This document shows positions 26,397 through 36,487 of a DNA stretch of 64,000 bases, piece after piece. Origin of the DNA: a bacterium. GTDB lineage: Bacteria; UBP7; UBA6624. Both the position numbers and the translations under genes were made by a program. The DNA lies in the NCBI GenBank assembly GCA_002716355.1, contig PBAU01000005.1:87460-151459 (forward strand), read 5' to 3'. Each line of letters begins with the position of its first letter. Position 1 is the stretch's first letter. The notes beneath the pieces were generated by a model, which saw only the letters and a list, made by a program, of their open reading frames with translations, searched no databases and was not told the origin of the DNA.

Positions 26397-27086
26397 GTGA
26401 AAAAAGAACTGCTTTGTATATTTTTGGCATTAACTGCATTCATACCCGCAGGAGAGTATGGTCCTGGTGGAATCCTTATGCCTGACATCAGCAAGTCCAG
26501 AGGACTTGCTGGAAGCCTGTCCACAGACGGCTTTTACCCAGATGGAACCATAAAAATGAACCTGAATTGGAACGAAGATCCTTTGACTTGGAACTGGTTC
26601 TGGGCAAAAGACTGGAAGGAAGACACTTTTGAAAAGTATGGGTTCAGCTTTAGGTATGTTCCATTTGAAAACTTTTCAAAAATAAAAACTGCATTCTTTG
26701 TCACCCCGTACTATTGGGAAACAACAGATGAAGGAAGTGCATCTTCTCAATTTGGAATCAATATGCAGTATCTAATCGAATCAAAAGAAAACATAATGAT
26801 TTCCTTTGGAACTTCTTACGGTCACGATACTGCTTTTGGTAGCGACAACACTGAAATGGAGCCGATTTTTTCAATTGGAAAACAATTCAACAAATCAAAA
26901 ATACGAGCAGAATTTAGAGGAGGTGGAGATAAGTCATTACCGAAAAAAACAGCATTTTCAATTGAACAGGATGTAGGCAAAATTAATATCTGGCTAGCAT
27001 ATACAACAATAACAAATCTGGATGAAACAATCGAAAACGGAATATCTGTGGGACTTAGCATGGGTCTACCATGGCCTCTAAAATAA
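26397..27086 (+). CDS. Secreted or outer-membrane protein of unknown function
   Basis: No family recognised. The chosen start is GTG 26397, giving a signal peptide KKELLCIFLALTAFIPAGE. The remainder alternates aromatic and polar residues (NWNEDPLTWNWFWAKDW, AFFVTPYYWETTDE, MISFGTSYGHD) and ends in short strands finishing LSMGLPWPLK, as in small outer-membrane beta barrels. The mutY TTG comes directly after its stop. Overall style resembles the protein at 32.6-33.4 kb, but I did not find clear sequence similarity. Confidence 0.7.
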   Translation: MKKELLCIFLALTAFIPAGEYGPGGILMPDISKSRGLAGSLSTDGFYPDGTIKMNLNWNEDPLTWNWFWAKDWKEDTFEKYGFSFRYVPFENFSKIKTAFFVTPYYWETTDEGSASSQFGINMQYLIESKENIMISFGTSYGHDTAFGSDNTEMEPIFSIGKQFNKSKIRAEFRGGGDKSLPKKTAFSIEQDVGKINIWLAYTTITNLDETIENGISVGLSMGLPWPLK

Positions 27087-28139
27087 TTGAAAACTGAATT
27101 CAAGAAACCATTACTAGATTGGTATCGTAAAAATTCAAGAGAATTGCCTTTTCGAGGGTCAAAAGACCCTTGGAAAATCCTTGTTTCCGAAATTATGCTT
27201 CAGCAAACAACAATGGAAACGATACTAAATCGATATCCATTATTCATCAAACAATTTCCAACAGCTTCATCACTTGCAAAATCTTCTGAACAGGAAGCTC
27301 TAAAAGCCTGGGAGGGTCTTGGGTACTACAGAAGGGTTAAAAACTTGAGAAAAACAGCTCTGATATGCCATAAAAAATTCAATGGAAAATTACCAAAAAA
27401 ATATTCTGAGCTAATTCTTTTACCCGGAATAGGCGAATATACAGCATCCGCAATCTCATCAATATGCCACAATGAAAAAAAAGCTGCAATCGACGGCAAT
27501 GTAACGAGAGTTGTTTCAAGATTTTTCTCAGTAAAAGAAAACATCAACAAAAGCATAGGCTTAAAAAAAATAAAAAAACTAGCTAATCAAGTTTTAAATG
27601 CTGAAAATCCTGGAGATCACAATCAAGCAATAATGGATTTAGGCTCAATGGTATGCACGCCAAAAAATCCAAAATGTCTCTCTTGCCCCTTGTCTAAACA
27701 TTGTCATGGTTTCAACTCTGGTGATGCGACAAGATATCCTGTAAAAAACAAAAAAAACAAATCCCCTGAGTTTGATGTTGCAATAGCATCAATAAAAGAA
27801 AATGGAAAAATCTTGCTTGTTCAGAGACCAGCAGGAACCATGCTTGAAGGTTTATGGGAATTGCCTGGAGGCAAGGTTGAAAAAAACGAATCAATCATGG
27901 AAGCCTGCGTGAGAGAGATAAAAGAGGAAACTGGCATGTCGATCAAAGTGAATCGAAAATTGGGAATGGTAAAACACGCGTACACACATCTGAAAGTTAG
28001 ACTGCACATATTTGAAGCATCCATTAAAAATCAAGAAGATGACGGCAGCAGAAAGCTAATATGGTCAAATATAAATGAAATTGAGACGCTCCCAATTCCT
28101 ACAGGAACAAAAAAAGCTCTATCTATAATTAAGAAGTAA
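27087..28139 (+). CDS. mutY: Adenine DNA glycosylase with complete C-terminal NUDIX domain
   Basis: Removes adenine mispaired with 8-oxoguanine. 350 residues: the HhH-GPD glycosylase domain with SEIMLQQT (catalytic Glu), LPGIGEYTASAI (helix-hairpin-helix) and AAIDGNVTRV (catalytic Asp), then the Cys-x6-Cys-x2-Cys-x5-Cys iron-sulfur loop near residues 190-208. The C-terminal domain holds a full NUDIX box (G-x5-E-x7-REIKEETG) near residues 269-291, whereas the MutY C-terminal domain of many bacteria has lost it. It may therefore also hydrolyse 8-oxo-dGTP like MutT. TTG start; the stop overlaps the next gene. Confidence 0.93.
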   Translation: MKTEFKKPLLDWYRKNSRELPFRGSKDPWKILVSEIMLQQTTMETILNRYPLFIKQFPTASSLAKSSEQEALKAWEGLGYYRRVKNLRKTALICHKKFNGKLPKKYSELILLPGIGEYTASAISSICHNEKKAAIDGNVTRVVSRFFSVKENINKSIGLKKIKKLANQVLNAENPGDHNQAIMDLGSMVCTPKNPKCLSCPLSKHCHGFNSGDATRYPVKNKKNKSPEFDVAIASIKENGKILLVQRPAGTMLEGLWELPGGKVEKNESIMEACVREIKEETGMSIKVNRKLGMVKHAYTHLKVRLHIFEASIKNQEDDGSRKLIWSNINEIETLPIPTGTKKALSIIKK

Positions 28140-29179
28140 TGATTTTTATATATTTGATGGCTGGAGGATCAGGATCAAGATTGTGGCCACTTTCAGAAAC
28201 ACATCCAAAACCACTATTAAAGCTTCTACCCAATGGAAAAACAATCCTTGAAGAAACAATCAAAAGAATAGATTCATTGGATCAACAAACAAAAATCATA
28301 TTAGGCATTAACAACAGCCATAAAAAACTTTTTGAAGACTTCCTGAAGAGAAAAAAAATAAAAAATATCGAATTGCTTGTTGAACCATGCGCTAGAGATA
28401 CAGCAGCAGCAATAATCTATTTTTCATACTGTTTAGCAAAGGGGGAGTACGGAGGCTCTGTTGAAAGCACTGTCCTGGCAACCCCATGCGACCAAGTCTT
28501 GGATAGCAATGATGTATTTTCTGATGCAGTTAACTCTCTCTTAAAGCTCAATGCTGAAAAAAAACTTATGACAATTGGTATCAAGCCTCATTTTGCAAGC
28601 ACACAATATGGCTATATCAAAACTGCAAAAGAAATAATGCCAAATGTATTCTCGGTAGAAAAATTTATAGAAAAACCAAATCAAAAAAATGCTAAAAAAT
28701 ACGTTAATGATGGGATGTATTGGAATAGTGGCACTTTTTTATTTTCAGTTGAAAAAATCATAAAGAGCACTGAGGATTTTTGCCCTGATTTACTAGAGAA
28801 GGTCAAAAAAACATTTAAAAAATCAAAAAACAAAAAAGAACCTGCAGCATCATTTTCAGAGATTCCAAAAATATCTTTTGATTATGCTATTGTCGAAAGA
28901 GAAAAGGATATTTGTATGTCGAAATGCGATACAAGGTGGAGAGATCTTGGAAACTGGAAAGAAGTTGTTGATTTTTTTGAAGAAAAAGGAGAAATTAAAA
29001 ATTTGAAATTTGAAGAATTTGTATCAAAAAACAACACTGCAATATCAGAAAAAAAGGTAATCTTTCTAGGGACTGAAGATTTAATAGTTGTAGATGGCCC
29101 TAATGGAATACTGGTTGCCAATAAGAACTCTGCTTCTGAATTGAAAAAATACATCAAAAAAACTAAATCTGACATTTAA
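28139..29179 (+). CDS. manC: Mannose-1-phosphate guanylyltransferase
   Basis: Makes GDP-mannose from GTP and mannose-1-phosphate for glycan or LPS assembly. 346 residues, the single-domain type without the fused isomerase. MAGGSGSRLWPLSETHPKPL is the nucleotide-binding signature, EPCARDTAAAI and FIEKPN the sugar-phosphate site motifs. Its ATG overlaps the TAA of mutY by one base. No other sugar-nucleotide genes are next to it. Confidence 0.92.
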   Translation: MIFIYLMAGGSGSRLWPLSETHPKPLLKLLPNGKTILEETIKRIDSLDQQTKIILGINNSHKKLFEDFLKRKKIKNIELLVEPCARDTAAAIIYFSYCLAKGEYGGSVESTVLATPCDQVLDSNDVFSDAVNSLLKLNAEKKLMTIGIKPHFASTQYGYIKTAKEIMPNVFSVEKFIEKPNQKNAKKYVNDGMYWNSGTFLFSVEKIIKSTEDFCPDLLEKVKKTFKKSKNKKEPAASFSEIPKISFDYAIVEREKDICMSKCDTRWRDLGNWKEVVDFFEEKGEIKNLKFEEFVSKNNTAISEKKVIFLGTEDLIVVDGPNGILVANKNSASELKKYIKKTKSDI

Positions 29180-29204
29180 GTTATAGAATTTTGGCTAGTT
29201 AAAT

Positions 29205-30134
29205 ATGGCAAATTGGTTAATTGTTGGAGGCACTGGAAGAGTCGGCAGGCATCTTGTTAAAAGGTTAGCGATGCGTGGTGAGCATGTTATTGTGTCATCA
29301 CGATCCATTCCCTTGGATCAATCAGAATGGGTACAAGGTGTTGAATTTGTCCACAGTGGAGATCAAGATACCGGAAAACCATTTCTTGACGCATGGGAAA
29401 AGTCAGATGTGGTTGTAAATCTTGTCGGAGAAGATATTGCTCAAAAGTGGACTCCAAAATCAAAAAAAGAAATAACAGATAGCAGAGTCAATTCCACCAA
29501 GATGATATCGTTTCTGTACAAATCACTGAAAAAGAATCCGAAAACATGGATTAATGCAAGTGCTGTGGGTTATTACGGGTCAACAGGTGAAGCTGCTAAT
29601 GAAGAAAGTGAAAGCGGAGATAATTGGCTTGCGGAAGTATGCAAAGCTTGGGAAAGTGAAGTCAAAGCACCGGATGGAGTTAAAACAATCACCTTGCGCA
29701 TTGGTCCCGTCTTGCAAAAAGAAGCGGGTCCTTTCCCGAAAATGAACCTTCCTTACCTTGCTGGTTTTGGAGCCTGGCTTGGATCTGGAAAACAATTTTT
29801 TCCTTGGATTCATGTTGATGATGTAGTAAATTCAATCATCTTCTTAGAAAAAAACACAGAATCTTCAGATGTGTTTAATCTTGTTAGTCCTGAGGCAATA
29901 ACACAAAAGGATTTTTGCATTGCCTTGAATGAAGCGTATGGCAGGCCCAGGTGGCAAATGCAGCCACCAATAGCATCTATTATCGTAGGCCGAATAGTCA
30001 AAATGGCTCTTGGAAACATGGCTTCACTCTTACTGGAAGGCAGGGAAGTTTCATCTCAGAAAATAATTGATGCTGGCTATAAATTCAAATACCCAACAGC
30101 ATTAAGGGCCTGCAAATCGTTATTGGCAAAATAA
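29205..30134 (+). CDS. NAD-dependent epimerase-like SDR protein (TIGR01777/YfcH family)
   Basis: Extended SDR-fold protein of 309 residues. LIVGGTGRVGRHLVKRL is the nucleotide site, INASAVGYYGSTGE holds the Ser and Tyr of the active site, and WIHVDDVV and FNLVSPEAITQKDFC are the substrate-domain motifs of the TIGR01777 group, whose members (YfcH, plant SulA) have no firm biochemical role. It lies between manC and the YchF gene in a plus-strand run. A TATAGAAT lies about 15 nt upstream of the ATG. Confidence 0.88.
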   Translation: MANWLIVGGTGRVGRHLVKRLAMRGEHVIVSSRSIPLDQSEWVQGVEFVHSGDQDTGKPFLDAWEKSDVVVNLVGEDIAQKWTPKSKKEITDSRVNSTKMISFLYKSLKKNPKTWINASAVGYYGSTGEAANEESESGDNWLAEVCKAWESEVKAPDGVKTITLRIGPVLQKEAGPFPKMNLPYLAGFGAWLGSGKQFFPWIHVDDVVNSIIFLEKNTESSDVFNLVSPEAITQKDFCIALNEAYGRPRWQMQPPIASIIVGRIVKMALGNMASLLLEGREVSSQKIIDAGYKFKYPTALRACKSLLAK

Positions 30135-30141
30135 TTCCTGA

Positions 30142-31191
30142 ATGTTAAAAATCGGTATCATTGGTCTGCCTTCAAGCGGAAAAACAACTTTATATCAAAC
30201 TTTAAAAAGAGATAATCCCGATACACATGGCAAAAATGGAGAAAGCATTACCACAACCCCAATAGAAGATTCAAAATTGGGACAACTTGCTAATATTTAC
30301 AATCCAAAAAAAATAACGAAAACTAAGATTGAACTTTCTGACGGCTTGCCATCTTCGTCATCATCCATAAACACAAGAGAAGCGACGAGGTTAAGGAATC
30401 TGAATTGTTTTTTTGCTGTTTTGGATTCATTCTCGATAGAAAAAAAAACAAACATGATGAAGCATCTGGGCCAAGATATCAATGCAATAATTGAAGAATT
30501 ATGCTTGCAGGATCTACCTATTGTTGAATCCTCAATAGAAAAAATTTCAAAAGAAAGCAGGAAAGGCGTAAATGCAAGAGCTCAAGAATTAGAAACTCTA
30601 AAAAAAATTAGTGAGGATTTAAATCTGTCTAAACTTCCTGGAATTTCAGAAACTGAAAAAAACTTTGTCAAAGGTTATCAATTCTTATCTTTAAAGCCAA
30701 TTCACTTCATTGCCAACATTGATGAAAATAACATCAACTCCAAAGAACTTACAAAAATCAATACTGCATTAAAAGAAAAATGGCCTTTTTTAAGTTTGGA
30801 ATATGCATGCTTAGGATTAGAAAAAGATCTTCAAGATCTGGAAGAGGATGAGAGAGGGGTTTTTTTAGAAGAATACAATCTAAATCAACCTGCTTCTGAA
30901 ACATTTTTAAAAAAAATATTCATGATTACAGGAAGACATTTTTTCTATACAGGCGGGCCAACTGAAGTGAGAGCTTGGGATATTCCCGTCAATTCAACAA
31001 TCCAAGAGGCTGCGGGTGCAATTCATAAAGATCTAGAAAAAAACTTTATAAAAGGTGATGTTTGGCCATCGGATAAAGTAATTGAATTTGGTAGCGAGTC
31101 AAACGCAAAAAAAGAAGGGTTTTGGAGCCTACAAGGAAAAGATTACATAGTAAAAAATGGAGACCTTGTATTAATCAGGCATTCAGGTTAA
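30142..31191 (+). CDS. YchF-like P-loop GTPase/ATPase
   Basis: Ribosome-associated Obg-related nucleotide hydrolase of 349 residues. The P-loop is GLPSSGKTTLY, in which the canonical GxPNVGKST of YchF is altered to PSSGKTT. A central coiled-coil region is followed by a C-terminal TGS/DUF933-type domain (ITGRHFFYTGGPTEVRAWDIP and EFGSESNAKKEGFWSLQGKDY). The G-domain is divergent, so this may be a paralogue rather than the orthologue of ychF. It shares a TTAA stop overlap with pduO. Confidence 0.82.
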   Translation: MLKIGIIGLPSSGKTTLYQTLKRDNPDTHGKNGESITTTPIEDSKLGQLANIYNPKKITKTKIELSDGLPSSSSSINTREATRLRNLNCFFAVLDSFSIEKKTNMMKHLGQDINAIIEELCLQDLPIVESSIEKISKESRKGVNARAQELETLKKISEDLNLSKLPGISETEKNFVKGYQFLSLKPIHFIANIDENNINSKELTKINTALKEKWPFLSLEYACLGLEKDLQDLEEDERGVFLEEYNLNQPASETFLKKIFMITGRHFFYTGGPTEVRAWDIPVNSTIQEAAGAIHKDLEKNFIKGDVWPSDKVIEFGSESNAKKEGFWSLQGKDYIVKNGDLVLIRHSG

Positions 31192-31727
31192 TTCTCAACA
31201 TTCCAAATATCTTTTTCCTCACCACCATTCTTTCTAGCAAGAATAAACAGGTAATCAGATAGCCTGTTTAAGTATTTGCCAATTGCTAAATTTACAGATT
31301 CAGAATCAGACAAAAGCCAAAAAGATCTTTCAGCTCTTCTCGCAACACATCTAGCAAGATGCAAAAAAGCAGAAGGTGCCGGACCTCCAGGAAGAATGAA
31401 ATTCTCTAAAGGTGGCAAATCTTTACTGGCGATTTCAATATTTTCATCAAGTATTGCTAATTTTTTTTCAGAAAACACAAAACGTTTATTTTTAGATTCA
31501 GGAAAGCACAAATCACCTCCTATATCAAAAAGATCATTTTGAATTTTTTCAAGATAATCCTTTGGTGCAGCCCCTAAACTAATGCAAACACCAATAAACG
31601 AATTTAATTCATCAACCTCACCATAAACCACAACTCTCAAATTATGCTTGCTAACTCTTTTGCCATCACCCAAGCCAGTCTGTCCGCCATCCCCTTGTTT
31701 TGTTACTATTTTAGAGATTCTTGCCAT
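31188..31727 (-). CDS. pduO: PduO-type cob(I)alamin adenosyltransferase
   Basis: Forms adenosylcobalamin from ATP and corrinoid. 179 residues. TKQGDGGQTGLGDGKRVSK is the N-terminal ATP motif; ILPGGPAPSAFLHLARCVAR and RRAERSFW with YLNRLSDYLF complete the active-site signature. The ATG has a GGGAGG ribosome site. It is last in tRNA-Ser-OMP-PRODH-pduO. The cell must import or salvage B12; the ABC importer at 61.3 kb is a candidate. Confidence 0.93.
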   Translation of the reverse strand: MARISKIVTKQGDGGQTGLGDGKRVSKHNLRVVVYGEVDELNSFIGVCISLGAAPKDYLEKIQNDLFDIGGDLCFPESKNKRFVFSEKKLAILDENIEIASKDLPPLENFILPGGPAPSAFLHLARCVARRAERSFWLLSDSESVNLAIGKYLNRLSDYLFILARKNGGEEKDIWNVEN

Positions 31728-31732
31728 TTTTA

Positions 31733-32644
31733 CTACCTCCCAAAAATTGCCCTTATGAAAAATGCTAGATTAGCAGGCCTTTCAGCAAGCCTGCGCATGA
31801 AGTAAGGATACCAACTTTTTCCAAAAGGGATATAAATTCTTAAATTCCAGCCATTTTCTATAATTTTCCTCTGTAATGGTGTGTTGACACCATAAAGCAT
31901 CTGAAATTCAAATTTATTTTTAGATATATTATTCTTTTTAACGATACTTAAGACTTCATCAACTATAAAAGGATCATGTGTGGCAAACTCAGGATAACCC
32001 CCTGAATCTAAACCTTTTCCTAAAAATAATCTAGCAAGACCAATGTAAGAATTATTTATATCATCCTTGCTCTGAAAGGCAAACTCGGGAGGTTCGTTAT
32101 ATGCTCCTTTGCAAATTCTTGCTCTTACTCCATTGCCCAAAAGATTATTTAAATCATTATTGGTTCTTTTAAGGTAAGCCTGTAGGCAAATACCTAAATT
32201 TAAATCCTGTTTGACTGAATTAAAAACAGACAAAGTATCATCTATTGTTTTGCTATCCTCCATATCAACTGTGATTTTGACTTTTTTATCAAGGCCTTTT
32301 TTGTAAACCTTCATTAAATTTTTTTCAAATAAATCTTTGCTTACAGACAAACCTAGCTGTGTTGGCTTCAATCCAACCCAAAGATCCTCTTCATTCTCAC
32401 AAGCCTGAATCATTGAAATTATTTCGGATAGAGCTATTTTTGTTTTCTCTTCATCCCCGCTTTCTCCAAGCAAATCCAATATTGCATCAAAGCCGGCCAC
32501 TCTCAAATTTTTAGCGGCTTGAATCCCTTGTTCAAGCGTGTCTCCAGCTATAAATCTCTTGATAACCTTTTTTGTTGGAACAAACCCTCTGAAAAAAGAT
32601 TCCGCTGATTTTGACTCTGATAAATAAATTAAAAAATTTCTCAA
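31733..32644 (-). CDS. Proline dehydrogenase (stand-alone PRODH)
   Basis: FAD enzyme oxidising proline to P5C and reducing quinone. 303 residues, the monofunctional type. FEFQMLYGVNTPLQR and YIPFGKSWYPYFMRRLAERPANL carry the substrate Arg residues, and VKITVDMEDS and RICKGAYNEPPE are barrel strands. A TTG start is preceded by GGGAGG lying within the last codons of the upstream gene. Its partner enzyme RocA is at 11.9 kb, about 20 kb away. Confidence 0.93.
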   Translation of the reverse strand: MRNFLIYLSESKSAESFFRGFVPTKKVIKRFIAGDTLEQGIQAAKNLRVAGFDAILDLLGESGDEEKTKIALSEIISMIQACENEEDLWVGLKPTQLGLSVSKDLFEKNLMKVYKKGLDKKVKITVDMEDSKTIDDTLSVFNSVKQDLNLGICLQAYLKRTNNDLNNLLGNGVRARICKGAYNEPPEFAFQSKDDINNSYIGLARLFLGKGLDSGGYPEFATHDPFIVDEVLSIVKKNNISKNKFEFQMLYGVNTPLQRKIIENGWNLRIYIPFGKSWYPYFMRRLAERPANLAFFIRAIFGR

Positions 32645-32647
32645 AAA

Positions 32648-33367
32648 TTAATCCTCCCAACCAAAAGCAACTTCATAAATTGTTTCGACGGGAAGGTTTC
32701 TTGCTTCATCCCTAATCGTGACAGCAAACATTTTCCAATTTTTACTATCATTAGTTTTAATCCAAAAAGACCAATCCAGGGCACTTTCTCTAGGCCCTTG
32801 CAAAGACGTTTTTGAAAAATGTTCCAGCCTTAAACCGTAATCATACTTATAACTCCAAACAGTTTCCGATCCAAGATGCCAAACATTCTTGATTTCTGGA
32901 TTGTCAACATGGGTTTCATACGAAAAACCCAAACCCCAATAAAAAGGATTGGCAAACAAAAAATCATCAGAAAAACCCCCAGTCCTTGAGGAGAGGCCCC
33001 ATGACATGGAGTCGTCTTCAGCTATAGGAATCCCAATCTTTAAAGACCAATCAGGAGAGCCTATTTTATTTTTTTTTTCATATCCAGATCTGTAAAAAAA
33101 ATTCAATGGCCCTTCTTGAGTATCCCAGCCATCAATTGAATCAACACCTCTCATCCCAAGCAAAAACCCCCAAGAGGCATTGCCGTCAAGATGATAGTGG
33201 GAATTCAAATAAATCATTGATTCAGAGCCTGATTGACCTTTGGGTTCAGAATGCATCAAAGATACCTTTCCTTGGTTCTCTTCTGGGTTAGAGGGAATCC
33301 AATGTGAACCTTTTGCGCTTGGCAATCCTGAGATCAAAACGAACAACAAGCCAACTAAATTAAACAT
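32648..33367 (-). CDS. Putative outer-membrane beta-barrel protein
   Basis: No family recognised. 239 residues with a signal peptide (FNLVGLLFVLISGLPSAKG), then alternating strands rich in Trp, Tyr and Gly (YLNSHYHLDGNASWGFLLG, FANPFYWGLGFSYETH, VWSYKYDYGLRLEHFSK) and a terminal strand YEVAFGWED. The ATG is 12 nt after tRNA-Ser and is preceded by TAGAAT at 6 nt. The PRODH gene starts 3 nt past its stop, but a functional link is not shown. Confidence 0.72.
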   Translation of the reverse strand: MFNLVGLLFVLISGLPSAKGSHWIPSNPEENQGKVSLMHSEPKGQSGSESMIYLNSHYHLDGNASWGFLLGMRGVDSIDGWDTQEGPLNFFYRSGYEKKNKIGSPDWSLKIGIPIAEDDSMSWGLSSRTGGFSDDFLFANPFYWGLGFSYETHVDNPEIKNVWHLGSETVWSYKYDYGLRLEHFSKTSLQGPRESALDWSFWIKTNDSKNWKMFAVTIRDEARNLPVETIYEVAFGWED

Positions 33368-33373
33368 AGTCTA

Positions 33374-33379
33374 ATTCTA
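33374..33379 (-). promoter_or_regulatory. -10 box in front of the putative outer-membrane protein
   Basis: Minus-strand TAGAAT, 6 nt, ATG. The box directly adjoins the discriminator of tRNA-Ser, so the mRNA 5' end could come from a promoter or from tRNA 3' processing. Confidence 0.45.
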
Positions 33380-33466
33380 CGGTGGGAGAGGGATTCGAAC
33401 CCCCGAGGCATCAAAATGCCCACACGCTTTCGAGGCGTGCGCTTTAGTCCACTCAGCCATCCCACC
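33380..33466 (-). tRNA. tRNA-Ser(CGA)
   Basis: Class II tRNA of 87 nt: acceptor GGTGGGA/TCCCACC, anticodon stem CACGC/GCGTG with loop CTCGAAA, a long variable arm (GGGCATTTTGATGCC hairpin), discriminator G, no encoded CCA. Confidence 0.95.
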
Positions 33467-33517
33467 ATATTTTTAAATTCTAGATTTTTTTTTAGATAAG
33501 GTTTATATCTGATTAAT

Positions 33518-33523
33518 TACAAT
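33518..33523 (+). promoter_or_regulatory. -10 box of hisS-aspS (leaderless)
   Basis: TACAAT, 7 nt, ATG of hisS; no Shine-Dalgarno precedes the ATG. Confidence 0.55.
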
Positions 33524-33530
33524 AACATAT

Positions 33531-34775
33531 ATGCCAAAATACCAAAAACCAAAAGGTACTAGAGATCTTGATGAAAACACAACGTTCAAATTCGAAGTAA
33601 TTAGAAGTTTGTTTTTGGCAATATCTAGATTTTTAGGCTACAGTCATGTTGAAATCCCAATATTTGAAAAAACAAACCTATTTGAACGATCCACAGGTGA
33701 ATCAAGTGAGATTGTCACTAAACAAATGTACAAATTCCAAGACAAGAAAAATAGAGAATTTGCTCTTCGGCCTGAAGGAACCCCTGGCCTAATAAGAGCC
33801 GCAATAGAAAACAATTGGCTTAACAGTCACAATGGTGATAAATTTTCTTATTTTGGACCTTTCTTCAGGTATGAAAGGCCTCAAAAAGGCAGGTATAGAC
33901 AATTTTTTCAATTAGGTGCTGAATCAATTGGATCAAATAACGTTGAATCAGATGCTGAATCAATATATTTGCTTTCATTCCTTTTAAAGGAACTTGAAAT
34001 CAAACATGTAATCAAGCTCAACTCACTAGGCGAACAAGAAGAGAGGCTGCGTTATATTGAATCTTTACAACAATGGCTAACAAACAATAAAACAAAAATC
34101 GCAAAAGAAGACTGCATCAATATAGAAAAAAACCCTTTGAGGATATTGGATAGCAAAAAACCCGCAACCGTGAAAGGCATCAAGGAAGCGCCGAAAATCC
34201 ATGAATTCTGGACTAAGGAAACATCCGATAGGTTCAAAAAATTAACGAACCTGCTTGAAGCTGCAAATGTCAACTATCAAGTTGATGAATTTTTAGTAAG
34301 GGGTCTTGATTATTACACTTCAACAGTATTTGAAGCCTCAGGCCATGATGGTGCTCAAGATGCGTATGGGGGCGGAGGAAGATACAATAATTTAATTTCT
34401 GAACTAGGCGGCAAGAACATCCCTGCAATTGGTTTTGCTTGTGGTGTTGACAGGATTGCATCTGCGTTAAAAATTGACCAAATAAAACCTTTTTGTATCT
34501 TTATTCCACTTGGTGAGAAATGTCGTGAAAAAGCTTTTGGCATCATTTCAAAAATGTGGTCTAACAGCGTTTCAGTAAAACCATATTGGAATGAATCCAA
34601 TTTAGGCAAGGCTCTAAAGAGGGCAAATTCTATTGGGTCAAAGTATGTAATAGTTTTTGGAGAAAAAGAAATGCAAAACAATACACTGCTTATTAAGAAC
34701 ATGAAAAATGGTGACCAAAAAGAGATACCGATAAACATGTCAAGCATAATGTCAGCATTAGGATTGGATGAATGA
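33531..34775 (+). CDS. hisS: Histidyl-tRNA synthetase
   Basis: Class II synthetase of 414 residues charging tRNA-His. Motif 2 contains [11 protein letters not shown] and the following [19 protein letters not shown]. The histidine-A motif is [12 protein letters not shown], and the [15 protein letters not shown] and [10 protein letters not shown] segments (motif 3) complete the active site. An anticodon-binding domain follows from about residue 320. The end overlaps aspS by 4 nt (ATGA). The matching tRNA-His gene with its G-1:C73 pair is at 22.3 kb. Confidence 0.97.
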   Translation: MPKYQKPKGTRDLDENTTFKFEVIRSLFLAISRFLGYSHVEIPIFEKTNLFERSTGESSEIVTKQMYKFQDKKNREFALRPEGTPGLIRAAIENNWLNSHNGDKFSYFGPFFRYERPQKGRYRQFFQLGAESIGSNNVESDAESIYLLSFLLKELEIKHVIKLNSLGEQEERLRYIESLQQWLTNNKTKIAKEDCINIEKNPLRILDSKKPATVKGIKEAPKIHEFWTKETSDRFKKLTNLLEAANVNYQVDEFLVRGLDYYTSTVFEASGHDGAQDAYGGGGRYNNLISELGGKNIPAIGFACGVDRIASALKIDQIKPFCIFIPLGEKCREKAFGIISKMWSNSVSVKPYWNESNLGKALKRANSIGSKYVIVFGEKEMQNNTLLIKNMKNGDQKEIPINMSSIMSALGLDE

Positions 34776-36487
34776 AAAAAACATATATATCTGAACTCAA
34801 TCTTGCTAATGTCAACGAAACAGTAATGCTAAAAGGTTGGGTGCATGCAGTAAGAGATTTTGGTGGAAAAACCTTTTTTGACCTTAGGGATTCAACTGGA
34901 TTAATGCAAATTGTTATGGATTCGGAAATAATCAAACTTAAAAAAGAATGGGTAGTTGAAATCATAGGAAAAGTTTCAAAAAGATTGCAGGTAAATGAAA
35001 AAATTAAATCTGGAAATATTGAGATAATTGAAAGCAAGATAACAATACTTAATGAAGCTGAAACACCTCCTATATATGTTGATAAAGACGATGATGAACC
35101 CGATGAAATTAGATATAGATACAGGTATCTTGACCTTAGGAGGCCTCACAGAAACAAGATACTGAAAATTAGACATAAGGTGATTCAAGCAATTCGAGAA
35201 ATCTTAAATTGCGAAGGTTTTACAGAAGTTGAAACACCTCTTTTAACAAGATCTACACCTGAGGGTGCAAGAGATTTCATTGTGCCTAGTAGATTACATA
35301 AAAAAAATTGGTATGCATTGCCTCAGAGCCCACAATTATTCAAACAAATACTAATGGGTAGTGGAATCGATAAATATTATCAAATTGCAAAATGCTTCAG
35401 AGATGAAGATCTTAGGGGCAATCGTCAACCTGAATTCACACAATTAGATTTTGAGATGGCTTTTACTGATGAGGATGAAATATTTTCTATAAGCGAAAAG
35501 GTGTTTGAAAATATCTTTGAAAAAGCACAAGGTGAAAAAATCACAACTCCTTTTTTAAGAATGACGTATGAAGAAGCAATAAAAAATTATGGTATAGATA
35601 AACCAGATACGAGATATGAAGCTCCAATAAAAAATATTTCAGACACTCTCGTAAAAAATGGTATCAATTTTATTGACAGCACAGTTGATGCTGGCGGTGA
35701 AATTCTTGGGATATGTATTGAAAATTTCTTCCCATCCAGGAAAGAAATCTCAAATCTAGAAAAAATTGCACAAAAATTCAATATACCGGGATTGGCATTT
35801 GCAACCAAAAAAGATGGGGTCTGGAATGGTGGAATAACCAAGATGACTAACGATGAAACATTGAATGGAAACATTTCAGTATTTGGAAAAAAAGACAATT
35901 GCACTTTATTGATTATCGCTGATTCAAGCAAGGAAAATCTTTATGGCTACCATGCTTTCGGAGCAATTCACAGACATTTAAGGGATTCTGGAATGCTTAT
36001 CAAAAACAGTGATGGATATGCTTTTTGCTGGGTTACAGATTTTCCTTTATTTGAAAAAACTGATGCTGGTATTGCTGCAGCTCATCACCCATTCACGCTA
36101 CCCTTTAGTGAACATATCGAAAGAATTGATAATGAACCCTTGAAGGTTCTTTCACACGCTTATGACCTTGTGATGAATGGAGAAGAGATTGCAAGTGGTT
36201 CAATAAGATGCCACGATAGAGACTTGCAGCTAAAAATCCTGCAGTCTATAGGTTATTCACAATCTGAAATTGAAGAAAGGTTTGATTTCTTCTTGGAAAT
36301 GATGAAATACGGCTTGCCGCCTCATGGAGGACTGGCTCCCGGGATAGATAGGATTGTGATGATTCTTGCTGGATCATCCAGCATAAGAGATGTTATTGCT
36401 TTTCCGAAATCAACAGGGGGAACATGTTTTCTAACTGGAGCACCAGGAAAAGCTGACCCACAAAGTTTACAGGATCTTGAAATTTGA
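34772..36487 (+). CDS. aspS: Aspartyl-tRNA synthetase
   Basis: Bacterial-type class II synthetase of 571 residues with an N-terminal OB fold ([20 protein letters not shown]), motif 1 near [10 protein letters not shown], motif 2 [19 protein letters not shown], the inserted GAD domain, and motif 3 [15 protein letters not shown]. Whether it also charges tRNA-Asn cannot be judged; no gatCAB gene is in the window. It overlaps hisS and the following dipeptidase gene. Confidence 0.97.
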   Translation: MKKTYISELNLANVNETVMLKGWVHAVRDFGGKTFFDLRDSTGLMQIVMDSEIIKLKKEWVVEIIGKVSKRLQVNEKIKSGNIEIIESKITILNEAETPPIYVDKDDDEPDEIRYRYRYLDLRRPHRNKILKIRHKVIQAIREILNCEGFTEVETPLLTRSTPEGARDFIVPSRLHKKNWYALPQSPQLFKQILMGSGIDKYYQIAKCFRDEDLRGNRQPEFTQLDFEMAFTDEDEIFSISEKVFENIFEKAQGEKITTPFLRMTYEEAIKNYGIDKPDTRYEAPIKNISDTLVKNGINFIDSTVDAGGEILGICIENFFPSRKEISNLEKIAQKFNIPGLAFATKKDGVWNGGITKMTNDETLNGNISVFGKKDNCTLLIIADSSKENLYGYHAFGAIHRHLRDSGMLIKNSDGYAFCWVTDFPLFEKTDAGIAAAHHPFTLPFSEHIERIDNEPLKVLSHAYDLVMNGEEIASGSIRCHDRDLQLKILQSIGYSQSEIEERFDFFLEMMKYGLPPHGGLAPGIDRIVMILAGSSSIRDVIAFPKSTGGTCFLTGAPGKADPQSLQDLEI

